This document shows positions 17,191-26,487 of a DNA stretch of 44,416 bases, one piece after another. Position 1 is the first letter of the stretch. Each line of letters starts with the position of its first letter. The position numbers and the translations under genes are program-made. This DNA comes from Coriobacteriales bacterium. GTDB lineage: Bacteria > Actinomycetota > Coriobacteriia > Coriobacteriales > UMGS124. The notes below the pieces were generated by a model. That model did not search any database and was not told where the DNA came from. It worked only from the letters and a program-made list of their open reading frames with translations. The stretch lies in contig JAFWFL010000133.1 in NCBI GenBank assembly GCA_017515595.1, positions 1 through 44,416 on the forward strand, read 5' to 3'.

Positions 17191-17218
17191 TGTCATAAAC
17201 TAGATGTCATAAACTAGA
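17191..17218 (+). repeat. Tandem 14-bp duplication
   Basis: TGTCATAAACTAGA is present twice without spacing (17191-17204 and 17205-17218), directly ahead of the terminator hairpin. It is probably a slippage product. Confidence 0.75.
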
Positions 17219-17253
17219 ATGCCGAGAAGAACCCGCGCGTTCTTCTCGGCATT
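17218..17253. terminator. GCCGAGAA-family terminator 2, bidirectional
   Basis: AATGCCGAGAAGAAC (17218-17232) and GTTCTTCTCGGCATT (17239-17253) form 15 perfect pairs with a CCGCGC loop. It lies between convergent genes and overlaps the stop codon of the minus-strand LuxR gene by two bases. Confidence 0.8.
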
Positions 17254-18832
17254 ATTCCAGCATATCGAGAAGTTCTTGCAAACTATGTACGTTCAGCTTC
17301 TTGTAGAGCTGCTGAATGTGGGTGCCTACGGTATTCTCGGAAATAACAAGGATCTCGGCAATGCGCGAACGGCTCCGGCCGGCAATCAGCAGGTCAAGTA
17401 TCTCAGATTCACGCTTAGTGAGACCGTATGTCTCAACAAGACGTACTGCTTTGGCCCGACGGGCATCTACTGTCTCGTCAACCGCATCTGCAGGGTTTAC
17501 CCCTGTCGCCCGGAGCTTAATAAGCTTCCACAACGCCGAGTTTTCATCGAGCAAAAGCATAACGGCAATAACCAGGAGGTATCCTATGGTTATGGCAAAC
17601 CCCTCCACCACACGAGGATCCTGTGCGTTCATTGAAATTACCATGGTTGCCAAATAACCTACGACAATCGAAATATGCACTATAAAACGGCCCGGTCCAA
17701 AATAACGTGTTGCGCTACGCCGTGTTGCAAACGATATTTCGCCCAATATAGTCCACGTTACAATATCAAAAGTGGTATAGCCCACAATCATGATTGCACA
17801 GCTCACCACAATACCCACAGTTGAGTTGCCCAAAAACATGCTTAGAAGCGGTATGAGTGAAAAACCGGCAATTCCAACCATGATACCCACTCGAAATACC
17901 AGATAAATGCGTTGAGGCCAGAGGTAAATGCAGGTAAATACCGCTAATGCCGTAATACCGCGCGAAGCGATGAGCAAAAAAGAAAAGCCGGCTCCCAACT
18001 GGTCTAAATAGACAATCGAATTGCACTGAATATAACCAAACGAGAGACCAAACAGCGCAAACGACGCAACCAGCGGAAGCGAAAGTCCAAAAAAGGTACG
18101 ACGCTGCCCTTTGAATATATCACGCACAGAAAGCGGAGCGCCTTCGCCTACCACCTGCCCGGAAGATTGGCACTCGGGCTCAATAACAAATACATCCGAA
18201 CCTACATTGGTCAGAAAAAACCCAATGGCAAACGCAACAAGCGGCATACAGATAATAAATGCAGCCCCAAAACCCGGAGTCAAACCCATGACAAGTGCAT
18301 CAATAAGAACCCCAAAAACAATTGCAAGCGAAATAAGCAAAGCGGAACTCTGCATGCCACGTCTCGAATAGACATGAGCCCATCGCAACAAACCCGAGCT
18401 ACATGATGCTCCCATAATAATTGCAGCCAAAACTACCAAAATAGCTGAGCTGAGCAAACCTCCTACCAGAGTTAAGGCACTCGCAGCAGAAGCAGTCACA
18501 GCATCTATCATGGGCGAGAAGCGATTACGAACATAGTGATCATATAATTCCGGACGTAAACCTCCAAATAAAAGCAGCATTGCACCACTTGCCATGGCTA
18601 TAGTAACATGGAGAAAGTAGAGATTTCCCAGGGGATCTGCAAAAGCGAGCAGTGTAGGAGTAAAGATAGCTGTATCGAACCACGCCCAATAAAAGCATGA
18701 AGAAAGTAAAACCCACAGTTCGCTCATACCAAACGCGTTTGGTCTCGTGAATGTGTGTTTTATCTTTTCTGCCTGTATTTGGGCATTCTTTTCGCGGAAA
18801 GACTTCTCCTCCAAAATGGGACCGTTCGCCAT
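17252..18832 (-). CDS. Membrane-bound LuxR-type regulator
   Basis: This 526-residue protein has about 12 hydrophobic helices beginning near LWVLLSSCFYWAWFD, then a linker and a LuxR helix-turn-helix at residues 469-526 (LTKRESEILDLLIAG, SENTVGTHIQQLYKKLNVHS). The ATG at 18832 has AAAAGGAG 7 bp upstream; a TTG at 18859 in the same frame would include that ribosome site inside the gene and is rejected. It lies between flavoprotein genes b (convergent) and c (downstream, same strand) and probably senses a substrate of one of them. Which one is not decided by the sequence. Confidence 0.88.
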   Translation of the reverse strand: MANGPILEEKSFREKNAQIQAEKIKHTFTRPNAFGMSELWVLLSSCFYWAWFDTAIFTPTLLAFADPLGNLYFLHVTIAMASGAMLLLFGGLRPELYDHYVRNRFSPMIDAVTASAASALTLVGGLLSSAILVVLAAIIMGASCSSGLLRWAHVYSRRGMQSSALLISLAIVFGVLIDALVMGLTPGFGAAFIICMPLVAFAIGFFLTNVGSDVFVIEPECQSSGQVVGEGAPLSVRDIFKGQRRTFFGLSLPLVASFALFGLSFGYIQCNSIVYLDQLGAGFSFLLIASRGITALAVFTCIYLWPQRIYLVFRVGIMVGIAGFSLIPLLSMFLGNSTVGIVVSCAIMIVGYTTFDIVTWTILGEISFATRRSATRYFGPGRFIVHISIVVGYLATMVISMNAQDPRVVEGFAITIGYLLVIAVMLLLDENSALWKLIKLRATGVNPADAVDETVDARRAKAVRLVETYGLTKRESEILDLLIAGRSRSRIAEILVISENTVGTHIQQLYKKLNVHSLQELLDMLE

Positions 18833-18971
18833 TCCGCCGCTCCTTTTGCGCTCCTCCAATATGACAAGGCAATTCTATCACAATGAATTAAAACGCTTTA
18901 TCAGCACATCATTCTAAAAACCCAAAAGGAACGGTATTTCTCGGGGAATAGCCAATGGTTTTGATAAAAGA

Positions 18972-19003
18972 AATCCCGGCTCGCGTATTCACAAGCCGGG
19001 ATT
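18972..19003 (-). terminator. Terminator of flavoprotein gene c
   Basis: AATCCCGGCT (18972-18981) pairs with AGCCGGGATT (18994-19003). Read on the minus strand, the stem is followed by TTTCTTTT, a proper terminator tail. It follows the stop codon of the minus-strand flavoprotein gene by about 30 bp. Confidence 0.75.
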
Positions 19004-19034
19004 GTATATCTATGACTTTATAGCGGTACTATTA

Positions 19035-20642
19035 TTATGCGATGTACGCAGCAGCGCTCTCGCCGGCGATATAACCCTCAACGTCACCAAAACCGTTGGA
19101 AAGACCGCAGGTATTGTTGGAGTAAACCATACCAAAGCGCTCGCCTACGCAGTTACCGGTAGCATAAAGGCCGGGGATGGGGTTCTTGTCTGCGTCGAGA
19201 ACCTCCATGGTGTCAGGATCGCATACAACGCCGCCCAGGGTTACAAGCAGGTTGTAGGGGACTTCCATACCAAAGAACGGAGGCTCAAGCGGGTCGACTG
19301 CAGCGAGGAGGCGGGCAGGTACGCCAAACTGTGTGTCAAGACCGTCTGCTGCCATTGCATGATAACGCTCAACGGTGGCAACAAGACCCTCAGCGCTAAT
19401 ACCCAGAGCCTCTGCGAGTTCCTCGAGGGTGTCGGCCTTGGTTGCGGCTGCCTCAAACTGAGCACACTTCTCCTCGCCAAACTGAATGGTGCCCATCCAG
19501 GTCTGGATACCAAGGTTGTTGATGGTTTGTGCATAGTTGGCGTCAAAGATCTGCCATGCGCGGCCCTCGGCCTGGTTCAGAATTGCATAGGGAGTCAAGA
19601 ATGAGCTGGTAGCCTCGTTGAAGAAGCGCTTGCCGGCCTTGTTGACGCAGATAAAGGGGATGGGGTTAGGAACGTTGGGGTCATCAGGTGACTTAGCCGA
19701 GGACATCATGGTGCAGCAAGGACCCTGCTGAACCTGAGCGCCAACCCAAACCATCATCTTGATGGCGCTGCCGTTGCCGGGCACGGAGTTGGCAATGCTG
19801 GAGCCGGCAGCCTGAGGTGCAAGCTCTGCAACCATCTCGGGGTTACCGTCAAAGCCGCCGCCAGAAACAATAACGGCCTTAGCGTTAACCTTGAGGTAGG
19901 TGCCATCTTCCTTGATAGCGTAAGCACCAACAACCTTGCCGTCCTCAACAATAAGCTGCTCGCCCTGAGTCTCGTAGCGAATCTCGCCACCATTCTCGCT
20001 AATCCAAGCGCTGAAGCCCTCAATGAGAGGAGTGTTCACGTCGCCGGTAGAAATCTGAAGAGCCTCGCCCGGATATACTGACTCTGAGAAGTACTCGTCG
20101 GCCAGCTGATCATAAGGAGCGGCACCGTTGTTTACGCAGTGAACATACTGAGAATCAAAGCCTCCGAGCATGGATTCAAAGACCTCGCGGGAACGCTCTG
20201 CCCAAACGCGATAGTAACGCTCGTTTGCGCGCATGCCAGAAATCTGCATTTCTTCCTTGATCATCTCGTTAACCTGAGCAGGCTCAAAGGTTACGCCAAT
20301 CTCGTCAGCAAAAGAAGAACCAAGGATACCGTGAACGCCGCCGCCAATACGGGAATAAGTAGCTTGTTCAAGAACAAGAACACTGCCAACACCATGGAGA
20401 AGAGCGCTACGAGCAGCGCCGAGACCTGACGAACCGCCACCAATAACAAGGACATCAACGTCAACGGTCTCTGAAATCTGATCCTCGGCAGGAACCGGAG
20501 CGGGCTCGCGCCAACCGGTGGCCTCATGCTCAATTGGGCTGAATGTTGCGCTTGCGGTGCCAACAAACGAGGTGGCTGCAACTGCGCCTGCGGCGATAGC
20601 GGATCCTGCGACAAGCTGACGACGACTAATGTTGTTCTGCAT
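19035..20642 (-). CDS. Tat-exported FAD-dependent reductase, fumarate-reductase fold (c)
   Basis: This 535-residue protein has a Tat signal SRRQLVAGSA ending near ASA, the FAD motif GGGSSG at 68-73, GKRFFNEA in the capping region and IPGLYATGN near the C-terminus. The two fumarate-reductase signature segments read LLVTLGGVV and YSNNTCGLSNGFGDVEG, so the catalytic arginine motif is absent and the site differs from the other five paralogues in the window. A GGAG lies 8 bp ahead of the ATG. The upstream region has a 27-bp palindrome that may be an operator. It is a single-gene unit with its own terminator. The acceptor is unknown. Confidence 0.85.
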   Translation of the reverse strand: MQNNISRRQLVAGSAIAAGAVAATSFVGTASATFSPIEHEATGWREPAPVPAEDQISETVDVDVLVIGGGSSGLGAARSALLHGVGSVLVLEQATYSRIGGGVHGILGSSFADEIGVTFEPAQVNEMIKEEMQISGMRANERYYRVWAERSREVFESMLGGFDSQYVHCVNNGAAPYDQLADEYFSESVYPGEALQISTGDVNTPLIEGFSAWISENGGEIRYETQGEQLIVEDGKVVGAYAIKEDGTYLKVNAKAVIVSGGGFDGNPEMVAELAPQAAGSSIANSVPGNGSAIKMMVWVGAQVQQGPCCTMMSSAKSPDDPNVPNPIPFICVNKAGKRFFNEATSSFLTPYAILNQAEGRAWQIFDANYAQTINNLGIQTWMGTIQFGEEKCAQFEAAATKADTLEELAEALGISAEGLVATVERYHAMAADGLDTQFGVPARLLAAVDPLEPPFFGMEVPYNLLVTLGGVVCDPDTMEVLDADKNPIPGLYATGNCVGERFGMVYSNNTCGLSNGFGDVEGYIAGESAAAYIA

Positions 20643-20717
20643 TGTTATTCTCCAATCTTAACTACCAACAATAGATTTTGAACCCAAACCCTGTTTAAGG
20701 TTGCGTACATACATATA

Positions 20718-20744
20718 CGTTATATATGCATCGCACATATAACG
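20718..20744. promoter_or_regulatory. Palindrome upstream of flavoprotein gene c
   Basis: CGTTATATATG (20718-20728), a 5-bp spacer and CACATATAACG (20734-20744) form an 11-bp inverted repeat with one mismatch, 76 bp upstream of the start codon. Size and position suit a LuxR-type dimer site. The rest of 20745-21007 shows only a weak inverted repeat (20930-20951) and no gene. Confidence 0.45.
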
Positions 20745-21007
20745 CGTTGGGTAAACATACGCCACCCGATGCCCGGCTTGGGTTCTGCCTTTGGTGAAGC
20801 ACGTCTGCAGAATAACTGCCAACCATTGTCTGTGAAAATCGCCAAACGCCTACCATTTTTATCTCATGAGCTAATCATTATCCGGCTAAATATTGCCTCA
20901 TGTAAATCCAGTGAGCCACTGATCTGCAGCGATAACAAATAGTTGTAATCGTTCGAGATAATACTTAATCATCATAGATATCCCGGCAGATAGCTTGCCT
21001 CAAAAAA

Positions 21008-21122
21008 CAAGTTATGCCGGCCGCTAGCATGATCAATCATCTAAAGATTCTCAATACCTGGGCTTTTGCCGAGAAACTCTTCGAATTCCGGCTGTCCTCA
21101 TGCTAGCGGCCGGCATAACTTG
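21008..21122 (-). terminator. 25-bp stem with a 65-nt loop after the molybdoenzyme operon
   Basis: The 25 bases at 21008-21032 (CAAGTTATGCCGG...) are the exact complement of 21098-21122. On the minus strand the stem is followed by TTGTTTTTTG, as expected for a terminator of the operon ending at 21186. The 65-nt loop is unusually long and contains GCCGAGAAAC. Confidence 0.65.
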
Positions 21123-21185
21123 CAAGACAACGAGGCTTTGATTCTCGCATTATCATATTGGGTTTGCCCTTTGCCGGGTTTTTTA

Positions 21186-22058
21186 TCAGCCGGCTCCGCC
21201 GCTTCTGGCGATGGCGCTGGCTATGAGCGAAAGGCCGGCAGCGCCTAAGGATGAGGCATAGATGCGGAGGCAATAACCGCCTATAACGAGGCAGATCAAT
21301 GATACAAATGCAACCAGGCGTTGCTTTTGGTATACATAAGTGCACACAACCGGTACCAGCGTGCCTACTACCATGCAACCAAGCCAGAACAGAACCTGAT
21401 CGCCAATAAACTCTGCAAGAGCAACAAGAACTACAAGGCTAATGGCCTGAAGCACCAGTATAACAAATGCTATGAGAATCATTATCTTAAGCAGCTTGCT
21501 GTTTGGAGCTACCGCTAGTTCATCATCCTCGGCAGACTCCTGTGCATCAGCTGCCTGCTTGCCAACCAAAGCGTATATGCACAAAAACACAGCCACGCCA
21601 ATTGCAAGTGCATTGCACAGATATGCGGCCGGCAATACAATTGACGTCCAGGTTATATGTCCAATTGAGGCAACAACGCCCGAGGTCGCAGCAAGCGCAA
21701 CACCAACAAGTATGGCAATGACTTCAAATGCTTTATGGACTCTTGTATCTTCGCTTCTTACAAGCGCAATTGCATATGCCACCGCAACAATGAATCCCAA
21801 AATCGCAAAAACAAATTCGAGAGACTTAGGCGAGCCGTGCACCGCGTTGGTTGCAATGGTGAATGTACGCGTTACTCCTCCTATGGCGCACGAGAGAGTC
21901 ACCACTCCGCACACCATGCATATCGCAGCAATAATCGCGAGAATCAGTTTAACTTTATTAGGTGCACGCAATAAACCAACAAGGCCTGTAACAGCCAGAA
22001 CGCCTGCGCCGCAGTCAGCAAGAAACCCGTATACCGTCATTAAAGTCAACGCGTTCAT
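21186..22058 (-). CDS. DmsC-like membrane anchor subunit
   Basis: This 290-residue integral membrane protein has about eight hydrophobic helices, matching the DMSO reductase anchor (DmsC) family in length and topology. It would attach the molybdoenzyme and Fe-S subunits to the outer face of the membrane and pass electrons from menaquinol to them. It overlaps the chaperone gene by 4 bp (ATGA), so the two are translationally coupled. It is the last gene of the operon. Sequence identity within this anchor family is generally low, so the call rests on topology and operon context. Confidence 0.75.
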   Translation of the reverse strand: MNALTLMTVYGFLADCGAGVLAVTGLVGLLRAPNKVKLILAIIAAICMVCGVVTLSCAIGGVTRTFTIATNAVHGSPKSLEFVFAILGFIVAVAYAIALVRSEDTRVHKAFEVIAILVGVALAATSGVVASIGHITWTSIVLPAAYLCNALAIGVAVFLCIYALVGKQAADAQESAEDDELAVAPNSKLLKIMILIAFVILVLQAISLVVLVALAEFIGDQVLFWLGCMVVGTLVPVVCTYVYQKQRLVAFVSLICLVIGGYCLRIYASSLGAAGLSLIASAIARSGGAG

Positions 22059-22813
22059 TGTTCAAGCGCCTCCTCAACACTTGCAAGCTCCTCGTCTGCC
22101 AAAACAAGAAAACCCTTTGTTGCCATCAGGACTCCGCGGTAAAAGTCATATTCCAAAACCTTATTGGCCACCTTGGCAAGGTCATCTATCCAGCTCAATA
22201 TATGCTCGGCAATAAAAGCGCGCTGCTTTTTAACATTCTTGAGAACTTCCTCGTAATCGCCTGACGCCATGCTTTCTTTACCGCGCTCACAAAGAATGGC
22301 AAGGTACTGAAGCTCAAAAGAAAGATGGTCTTCAGGGAGATCAATTCCCTCCTTGAGCTTGAGCCTGTCATGTTTCATGGCCGAGAAAACATCGTCTCGT
22401 GCTTCTCCGTAAAGCTCACGCCTTTCTCCACGGAAGATTGATTCATATGGGGTTGCAACCTGCTTCTCATAACGGGCAATACCGTAAAACGCTGACGTGT
22501 AATCAACATTAAAATCAAGGCGCAGATCATGATCTATTGAGCGCAGCTCTGTGCGCATCATGTGCAGTCCGTCATGCAGCAGCTTGGATGCATCGTCGTC
22601 TGCATCTGCATCAAAGTTATAATCACTGAGCGTTGTTTTAAGCCGGTCAATTTCTTCTTGAGTAAGCGGCGAATAATAGAGCCGCGAAAGCAAACCATAA
22701 AAGGCGCGATGGCTCTCAAATACCGCAGAAACCGCTTCTGCTTCTTCAGGGGAGATAACCGGTTCATTCTCACCGGATACGGTTTGTTCTTTTACTTCCT
22801 GTACAGGATCCAT
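22055..22813 (-). CDS. TorD/DmsD-like molybdoenzyme maturation chaperone
   Basis: This 252-residue, mostly helical cytoplasmic protein follows the TorD/DmsD pattern: an N-terminal FYGLLSRLYYSPLTQEEIDRL block, then YTSAFYG and VATPYESIFRGERRELYGEA, and later ERGKESMASGDYEEVLK. Such chaperones hold the Tat signal and the apo form of their catalytic partner until the cofactor is inserted. Its partner should be the 942-residue enzyme of the same operon. A roughly 35-residue acidic N-terminal extension precedes the family core. AAAGGG lies upstream of the ATG. A terminator-like hairpin separates it from the Fe-S gene, suggesting lower expression than the structural subunits. Confidence 0.85.
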   Translation of the reverse strand: MDPVQEVKEQTVSGENEPVISPEEAEAVSAVFESHRAFYGLLSRLYYSPLTQEEIDRLKTTLSDYNFDADADDDASKLLHDGLHMMRTELRSIDHDLRLDFNVDYTSAFYGIARYEKQVATPYESIFRGERRELYGEARDDVFSAMKHDRLKLKEGIDLPEDHLSFELQYLAILCERGKESMASGDYEEVLKNVKKQRAFIAEHILSWIDDLAKVANKVLEYDFYRGVLMATKGFLVLADEELASVEEALEQ

Positions 22814-22906
22814 AGCGGCACCCTTTCTAACTTTGATTCGCTTTCAGACCAATAAAACACTCTTTGCGCCGTGCATTACCCCCTCACCAATGCATGGTAC
22901 AAAAAG

Positions 22907-22945
22907 TGTGTCCCCGGCACGTCGCGATAACATGCCGGGGACACA
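22907..22945 (-). terminator. Intercistronic terminator within the molybdoenzyme operon
   Basis: TGTGTCCCCGGCA (22907-22919) pairs with TGCCGGGGACACA (22933-22945). Read on the minus strand the stem is followed by CTTTTTG. It would reduce transcription into the chaperone and anchor genes. Confidence 0.7.
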
Positions 22946-22958
22946 ACTCAATTACACA

Positions 22959-23540
22959 TTAAAACACATCTTGCCATTCAGCTATACTCGGTGAAAGAAT
23001 GTAGCGTGTGGTAGGACCGTTGCCAATGTCGGGCAGAGAATGGATGCAGGACTCGTCATACTTGGCAAGCTCTTTTGAAGCATCCGACTCAGGATCATCA
23101 AGGTCGCCATAGAAGCGGGCACCGCTGCAGCAGGTTACTACGCATGCCGGCTTCTCTTTGGTCTCGTCAAGATGGTTGCAGAGCGTGCACTTCTCAACGA
23201 TGTTGGCGTCAACATTGAGCATACGGACGCCGTACGGGCAGGCAGGAATGCAGGTTTGGCAACCAATGCACTTCTCCTTGTCAATGAGAACAACATTGGA
23301 GTTCTCATCACGGTATGAAGCGCCGGTTGGGCAGACTTCAATGCAGGGAGCATTCTCGCACTGCTGGCACTGTGCAGGCAGCCAATACTGCTGAAGATCA
23401 GGGAAATCGCCAAACGGGCCTACCGGTATAACACGGTTCCAATAGACACCGAGCGGGATTTTATTCTCGAATTTGCAGGACACTACACAGGTATCGCAAC
23501 CGGTGCAGCGGTCAAGGTTGATAACAAGGCACTTTTTCAT
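22959..23540 (-). CDS. DmsB-like four-cluster Fe-S subunit
   Basis: This 193-residue electron-transfer subunit has four groups of four cysteines, one per [4Fe-4S] cluster. They are CTGCDTCVVSC, CQQCENAPCIEVC, CIGCQTCIPAC, and CTLC with a later CVVTCC. This is the DmsB/PhsB/NrfC pattern. It has no signal peptide, so export would be together with the Tat-bearing catalytic partner. Its ATG directly follows the TAA of the catalytic gene, with no intervening base, implying tight coupling. It links the membrane anchor to the molybdenum site. Confidence 0.9.
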   Translation of the reverse strand: MKKCLVINLDRCTGCDTCVVSCKFENKIPLGVYWNRVIPVGPFGDFPDLQQYWLPAQCQQCENAPCIEVCPTGASYRDENSNVVLIDKEKCIGCQTCIPACPYGVRMLNVDANIVEKCTLCNHLDETKEKPACVVTCCSGARFYGDLDDPESDASKELAKYDESCIHSLPDIGNGPTTRYILSPSIAEWQDVF

Positions 23541-26369
23541 TTAGAACACCACCCCAGTGTTTGGTTCGCCGGTGAGCGTTGGCAGGAATGGCTCGAACTC
23601 CTTGGGCTCGATCCAGATGTTTGCCGGTTTTTCGCCCTTCTCAACTTTAACAGTGAAGCCACGCAAGGTATAAGAGCCGTATGGGCCGTTATAAGGATGG
23701 TCAAAGTCTGAATCAACAAAGTTGTCGGTAATAACGTTGATGTTGCACTGACGCCAGCCGCCATCAGGATTCTCTTGCGAATCGTCAAATGCCTCGGGGT
23801 TCCAGAAGCGCTCCATCCAGAGAACACGAGGAGCAACCGTCTTGGTTACGAGCGCGATTGCCGAGATGCTGCCGCGACGAGAAGATACCTTGACCCAGTC
23901 GCCGTCCTCTACGCCGCATTCTGCTGCGGTTTCGGGGTTGATGTGCAGCTTGGGTGCCGGGTAAAGTTCACGCGAGAAAGCAGCATGACGCATTGTTCCG
24001 TGATGGAAGTAAGGAACACGGCCGCTTGTAATAACATACGGATACTCGGTGTCGGTGGTAGGATCTTCAACCGGGAGAATGTTGACGCAAATGGGGTTGT
24101 AATCCTGGCATGCCGGAAGCTCGTAAGGATAGGTGAACGGGAAGCCGGTGCGGCTCATGCGGAGCAACAAAGTGCAGTACGGCTCGCACTTACGCGACTC
24201 GGTTGCAAATCCTGCGGGCAGGCCGTCGCTTACAATGTCGAGATGCTGGTAGTACTTCCAGTATACATCTTCGGGGGTGACAACAGGAACAAACTTGTCC
24301 TGGTCGGCCATGAGCTCTTCCATGGTCTCGGCGCCAAACTGCTTGGCTGTGTTGTCCTGGATTTCCTTCTCGGTCATTGAACCCCTGTTAACGGGGAAGA
24401 CGTCAGATACCGGCCACGGATCGAGCTTTTCCTTTGCCTTTGCGAGAATACGGCGTGAAGGAACTTCGTTGTGAACGGTCTCGCCCAGGTGAATAATCGG
24501 GGCAAAGATAAACTTCTTGTTGAGAATGGAGGCAGAGCCGGTCCATTCAAGCCATTCCTCGGTGGGGAGGAAGAGGTCTACAAACTCAAAGCTGAACGAA
24601 GTGAGGTTTGGATACTGCTGGATGCAGAAGTCGATCTCACCGCGAATGTCATACCAGGACTGAGCATTGCCAAGCATGGCAAGCTTGTTACCCGAGAATT
24701 CGTACCAAACGCGCGGCTTGTAGGGCTCGCCGGAACGAATGTACTTGAGCATGGTCGGAATATGGCAGTTGTCCTGCCAGAGGAAGCCCTTGTGCTCCTT
24801 AAGACCGGCACGGTCTTCCATTCTCTGCCACCACTGAGCCTGCGTGTCTTTGTCGGGGAAGTTCTCAACGCGCTCGCGGTTCCACTTCTCGGTCTTACCG
24901 GTGCACCAGCCAACACCTGTTGCGTTGCACCATCTGCCCATACCAAAGGGGTCCCACCACTGGGTAGGACGGTCCTTGTACTGGGTAGAAAGCAGGTTGA
25001 GGCAGCTGCCGGGCTTGTTGACATAGCCCATGAGCATATCGAGGCCGTTGACGCCCAGAGGAACCTCAGAAGAAGAACGCATTTGGTCAGTTGCAACACC
25101 GTGAGCAATACCTGCTACCTCGGCTTCTGCATACAGCTTAATGGCTTCTTCGATCTTCTCGGCCTTAAGCCAGCAATACTCGGCGGTAGCGTCGAGTGTC
25201 CAGGGCTCAGCCTCTTCCCAATAAATCTGGCCGGCTGTCTTGGCTTCTACACCGTTGACCTCTGCGGAGCAGAAGATCTCGGGATCAACGGGTGAATCCT
25301 CGGGTGCACTGAACGGGAACGGAGCAATTGCGCCGGTCTTGTTGTCAAAGCATACATATGCGGGGGTCGAGAATTCCTCGTTGGGATCAGCTGCCGGGTT
25401 AACATAATCAGGCCAAACTTCCTCGGCCAGATACGGGAGACGGGTCTCCGGATTGATAAGGAACGGCAGGTTGGTCCAGTACTTAACAAACTGCTCGTCA
25501 TAGAGCTTGTTCTCAATGAGATAACGCCACCAGCACAGAACAAGTGCGGTGTCGGTACCCGGGCGCAAAGGCAGCCATACGTCGGCCTTTGCGGCATCGG
25601 GGCTAAAGTGCGGGTCTACAACAACGGTCTTGCAGCCAAAGCCATTGCGCAGGTCAGCCATACCACGGCCAGAAAGTGCCGTCTGGCTGATCGAAGGCTG
25701 TGCGCCCCAAAGAACGAGCATCTTGGTTGAACCGTCACCCTTAAACGGCTCGTTCAGGAAGCTGTCGGCGATTGACGGCGGACGGCCACCATAGGTAAGC
25801 GGAGCCATGTTTGCACGCGGCATGAAGCACTGTGCGCCACCGGGCTCGAATGAGTTGGGAGAACCATAGCCAAACGGATAGTCATATGCCATACCGCCGG
25901 TGTAAGCGCCACCGCCGCCACCTGTGGCGAAGAACGAGTACGGACCATACTTCTTGATAGCGTCGGTGATCTGCGTAGCTGCGAGATCAATGGCCTCGTC
26001 CCAAGAAATAGTTTCCCACTTGTTGGTTCCGCGCTCAATGTGACGCATAGGATGGAGCACGTGACGCGGGCTGTACAGCGTATGGAGCTGGTTCAGACCC
26101 TTAAGGCAAACGCTGCTCTTGTTGATGCCGGAATCCTCGTCACCAACAATGCGTACTGCGACACCGTCTTTGACGGTTACCTTGACTGCGCAGTAGTTGA
26201 TGCAGCCGTGGCACATTGTCTTGTATACCTTGACATCCGGTTCGGAGTCGGCATACGCAGCACTTGTCAGCTCAAATGAATCGAGCAGAGACACCTGTGC
26301 TGCTGCGGCAATACCCGCAACTGCTGCAGTCTTCACAAACGAGCGTCGTGAAATCTTATTGCCCAACAT
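23541..26369 (-). CDS. Tat-exported molybdopterin oxidoreductase, DMSO reductase family
   Basis: This 942-residue catalytic subunit has a Tat signal SRRSFVKTA with a cleavage site near AYA (residue 40). The [4Fe-4S] motif is C53-x2-C56-x3-C60-x27-C88, and typical bis-MGD blocks follow (ISWDEAIDLAA, LVLWGAQP, VVVDPHFSPDA, then a C-terminal cofactor domain with YPYVITSGRVPYFHHG). A cysteine at about 181 (GGAQCFMPR) lies where the metal ligand is often found, but I cannot confirm the alignment. The family includes DMSO, tetrathionate, arsenate and catechol-dehydroxylating enzymes; in Eggerthellaceae a dehydroxylase or reductase of a diet- or host-derived compound is plausible but not shown. It heads the operon A-B-chaperone-anchor and faces a LuxR regulator. 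Confidence 0.88.
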   Translation of the reverse strand: MLGNKISRRSFVKTAAVAGIAAAAQVSLLDSFELTSAAYADSEPDVKVYKTMCHGCINYCAVKVTVKDGVAVRIVGDEDSGINKSSVCLKGLNQLHTLYSPRHVLHPMRHIERGTNKWETISWDEAIDLAATQITDAIKKYGPYSFFATGGGGGAYTGGMAYDYPFGYGSPNSFEPGGAQCFMPRANMAPLTYGGRPPSIADSFLNEPFKGDGSTKMLVLWGAQPSISQTALSGRGMADLRNGFGCKTVVVDPHFSPDAAKADVWLPLRPGTDTALVLCWWRYLIENKLYDEQFVKYWTNLPFLINPETRLPYLAEEVWPDYVNPAADPNEEFSTPAYVCFDNKTGAIAPFPFSAPEDSPVDPEIFCSAEVNGVEAKTAGQIYWEEAEPWTLDATAEYCWLKAEKIEEAIKLYAEAEVAGIAHGVATDQMRSSSEVPLGVNGLDMLMGYVNKPGSCLNLLSTQYKDRPTQWWDPFGMGRWCNATGVGWCTGKTEKWNRERVENFPDKDTQAQWWQRMEDRAGLKEHKGFLWQDNCHIPTMLKYIRSGEPYKPRVWYEFSGNKLAMLGNAQSWYDIRGEIDFCIQQYPNLTSFSFEFVDLFLPTEEWLEWTGSASILNKKFIFAPIIHLGETVHNEVPSRRILAKAKEKLDPWPVSDVFPVNRGSMTEKEIQDNTAKQFGAETMEELMADQDKFVPVVTPEDVYWKYYQHLDIVSDGLPAGFATESRKCEPYCTLLLRMSRTGFPFTYPYELPACQDYNPICVNILPVEDPTTDTEYPYVITSGRVPYFHHGTMRHAAFSRELYPAPKLHINPETAAECGVEDGDWVKVSSRRGSISAIALVTKTVAPRVLWMERFWNPEAFDDSQENPDGGWRQCNINVITDNFVDSDFDHPYNGPYGSYTLRGFTVKVEKGEKPANIWIEPKEFEPFLPTLTGEPNTGVVF

Positions 26370-26487
26370 TTAACCCTCCCTCTCTATTGAGGCTTAACGG
26401 ACAGTGACATTAAACCTGATTAAGAAAACACTGCCATCGCACAAGATGTACCATTTTTAAAGCGTTAACAAAAACCCAGGATACAGA

